A DNA stretch of 64,000 bases from the NCBI GenBank assembly GCA_024703855.1, contig CP087965.1, forward strand, positions 4,332,001-4,396,000. The letters run 5' to 3'. The position numbers and the translations under genes are program-made. The DNA is from Polaromonas sp. P2-4. GTDB taxonomy: Bacteria > Pseudomonadota > Gammaproteobacteria > Burkholderiales > Burkholderiaceae_C. Under the pieces are notes generated by a model. It ran no database searches. It had not been told where the DNA came from and worked only from the letters and a program-made list of their open reading frames with translations. Below are positions 62,192 to 64,000 of this stretch, piece by piece; position 1 is the first letter of the stretch, and every line of letters begins with the position of its first letter.

Positions 62192-63273
62192 ATGGAAAAT
62201 CTTGATGTGATGGTGCTGCGCACCCTGCGCGACTGGCGCATGGCGGGCAAGCGCGCTTTGCTGGCCACGGTGGTGCGCACCTGGGGCTCGTCGCCACGGC
62301 CGGTCGGCTCCATCATGGCGCTGTGTGAAGACGGCTCGGTCGTTGGATCGGTATCGGGCGGCTGTATTGAAGACGACCTGATTTATCGGCACACGCAAGC
62401 CTATGCGTCGGCGACTTCTCAAGACAGCGGCAACAAAACAATTCCATCGGGCCCGCCCGCATTTGTCAAATACGGCATCACCGCCGACGAAGCCCACCGC
62501 TTCGGCCTGCCCTGTGGCGGCACACTGGAGCTGCTGCTGGAGTACGACCCCGACGCCGCGGTCCTGGCCCAGTTGGTGACAGCGCTCGAAGCCGGGCAAC
62601 TAATGCAGCGCAGCGTGCGCCTGAGTGATGGCGCGGCGCTACTTTCGCCGGCCACGGCTCCGGCCGAGCTCAGCGTCTCAGTGAAAGAACTCGTCAACAC
62701 CTTTGGCCCCGAGTACCGCATGCTGCTGATCGGTGCGGGCCAGTTGACCGAATACCTGGCGACCATGGCCTTGTTCAGCGGCTTTGCCGTCACTGTGTGC
62801 GACCCGCGCGAAGAGTACCGCAGCGCCTGGTCGGTGGCGGGCGCGCAAGTGGTGAGCGACATGCCCGACGACGTGGTGCTGGCCTTCAAGCCCGACCGCC
62901 GCAGCTGCGTGGTCGCGCTCACGCACGACCCCAAGCTCGACGACCTGGCCCTGCTAGAAGCGCTGAAAACCGAGGCCTTCTATGTCGGCGCCATCGGCTC
63001 GCGCCGCAACAACGAAGCGCGCCATGCCCGCATGATTGAGCACTTCGAGCAGACCGAAACTTCGCTGGCCCCTTGCGCGGCCCCATCGGCATCTACATCG
63101 GCAGCAAGACACCGCCGGAGATCGCGGTCAGCGTGATGGCCGAGATCCTGGCCGTGAAAAACGGCGTGACCCTGCCGCGCGACGCGGGGGTGGCGCAGGC
63201 CAAGAACGAGCGCGCTGTCAGCGCGAACGACCCGGGTGATCTGGTCTGCGGTGTGCCGCAGGCGCAGTCCTGA
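62192..63273 (+). CDS. CoxF/XdhC-family molybdenum-enzyme maturation factor (frameshifted)
   Basis: About 360 aa. N-terminal ALLATVVRTWGSSPRPVGSI and GSVSGGCIEDDLI with the conserved Cys; C-terminal Rossmann-like part RMLLIGAGQLTEYLATMALF and YVGAIGSRRNNEARHARM. XdhC-type proteins bind and sulfurate the molybdenum cofactor before insertion. A single-base shift near 63078 leads to LRGPIGIYIGSKTPPEIAVS and the end VCGVPQAQS. Last gene of the cox run; an R2 repeat begins at the next base after its stop. Confidence 0.92.
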
Positions 63274-63498
63274 TTCCAATTCGCATTAAAAACGACAACT
63301 GCGTTGCTAAGGGCTTGTTCTGGAATAAGTTGTGCATTTGGCCGTCGAATACGGGATGCAATGCTAGGCGCGAAGCGTGCCGTGTGGCAAGCCACACAAG
63401 CGATTCTGCAACAACGCTGTGCGCCCGGATCAGAAGCACTTGTTGGGAATGCTTCGATGCTGCCGCTTTCCTCATTCAATACCTACCGTCACGATCAC
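63274..63498. repeat. R2 repeat half-copy and following non-coding stretch
   Basis: 63274 to about 63330 matches the left 40 bp of the element at 4797 (TTCCAATTCGCATTAAAAAC, then ACTGCGTTGCT) and its right-end GGAATAAG, as if internally deleted. The remaining 170 bp contain a short hairpin GTGTGGCAAGCCACAC (63381-63396) and no gene. Confidence 0.65.
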
Positions 63499-64000
63499 TT
63501 AAGCGAGAGAGCTGCCAACCTTGTCATTGCCGATACGTCGGGATACCTCCGCAGCGCAGCGTCGTAGAGACGTAGCGATGGTGCCGTCCCAATTGCCGTC
63601 GAAGGTTGCCGACGGCCCCATGACGAGAATACCCAGCACAAGGTGGCCCGCAGAGTCAAAGACCGGCCCGCATATGGCGTCAATGCCCGGAATTGGTTTT
63701 CCCAATGAGCGAGAAAGCCCATGCTTACGGGTCTCGGCGAGTGCGGCAGCCACTGCCTCTTGCGTCAGGGTCGATTGTGGACCGTCGCCATAGCCCTGTC
63801 GGGCAACCTCATCGGACAGCAGGCGCTCGACCACCTTCGGTGGCATGTAGGCCGCAAACAATCGGCCGGTCGCGGTGTTCGCAAGCGACATGACTGTGCC
63901 AGTGCGCAAATTGACGTGCAGCGGCTGAATCGGCTCTTCCAGCCGCACGATGGTGGGGCCCAGATTACCCCAGACAGCCAAGGCCACGCTTTGGCCAGTG
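63499..64000 (-). CDS. IclR-family transcriptional regulator, C-terminal part
   Basis: Partial: the 5' end lies beyond the window. The visible 167 residues are the effector domain of IclR proteins: VALAVWGNLGPTIVRLEEP, NLRTGTVMSLANTATGRLFA, the loop GLSRSLGKPIPGIDAICGPV and a LGILVMGPS strand. It is convergent with the cox cluster. Controlled genes are not visible. Confidence 0.85.
   Translation of the reverse strand, partial: TGQSVALAVWGNLGPTIVRLEEPIQPLHVNLRTGTVMSLANTATGRLFAAYMPPKVVERLLSDEVARQGYGDGPQSTLTQEAVAAALAETRKHGLSRSLGKPIPGIDAICGPVFDSAGHLVLGILVMGPSATFDGNWDGTIATSLRRCAAEVSRRIGNDKVGSSLA

Overview
The window reads as a chromosomal segment of a GC-rich betaproteobacterium of the order Burkholderiales, most likely family Comamonadaceae (Polaromonas, Rhodoferax or Variovorax-like). 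This rests on the TctC/Bug and TRAP solute receptors, many LysR regulators, the xseB-ispA-dxs block, and short dispersed intergenic repeats of a kind I associate with that family. No rRNA, tRNA or CRISPR array was seen.

Layout. 0-8 kb: a ketogluconate-type sugar kinase (cut by the window edge) with its PtxS-like LacI repressor and two matching operators, a LysR regulator divergent from an adenosine deaminase-like gene and a Bug receptor, then a rhodanese, an EamA exporter and a Rieske oxygenase. 8-16 kb: xseB-ispA-dxs and a TakP-like TRAP transporter. 16-19.3 kb: selD/senC, senB and divergent senA, the selenoneine gene set. 19.4-20.5 kb: a ModE-like regulator with a periplasmic-binding-protein-like domain. 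20.6-47.5 kb: an accessory block that begins at a group II intron reverse-transcriptase remnant. It holds cbbR, cbbLSXYFPTZGKAE (red-type RuBisCO plus most of the Calvin cycle), an orphan ABC receptor, a broken LysR gene, a histidine kinase/response regulator pair, an oxalate/formate-type MFS carrier, a NAD-type formate dehydrogenase (fused fdsGB, fdsA) and fdhD. 47.7-50 kb: tupBCA tungstate transporter. 50-51.6 kb: a copper-handling pair (DUF2946 protein and a YcnI-PCu(A)C fusion). 51.6-55.4 kb: dodecin and a small novel-looking gene group lying between two copies of a Fis-type regulator 3' end. 55.5-63.3 kb: a form II CO-dehydrogenase-like cluster coxSLMDEGF, then the start of an IclR gene on the other strand.

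How it fits together. The central block would let a cell take up formate or oxalate-derived formate, oxidise formate to CO2 and NADH with a Mo/W enzyme, and refix the CO2. The adjacent tungstate importer may supply the metal. The sen genes would make selenophosphate, a selenosugar and finally selenoneine, if hercynine is made elsewhere.

Quality warning. More than 25 genes, including housekeeping ones (dxs, ispA, gap, tkt), are split by small frameshifts. Most are repaired by restoring one lost dinucleotide, usually GC in a GCGC run, or one base of a homopolymer. I treat these as sequence errors rather than gene decay and give whole-gene coordinates across the shifts.
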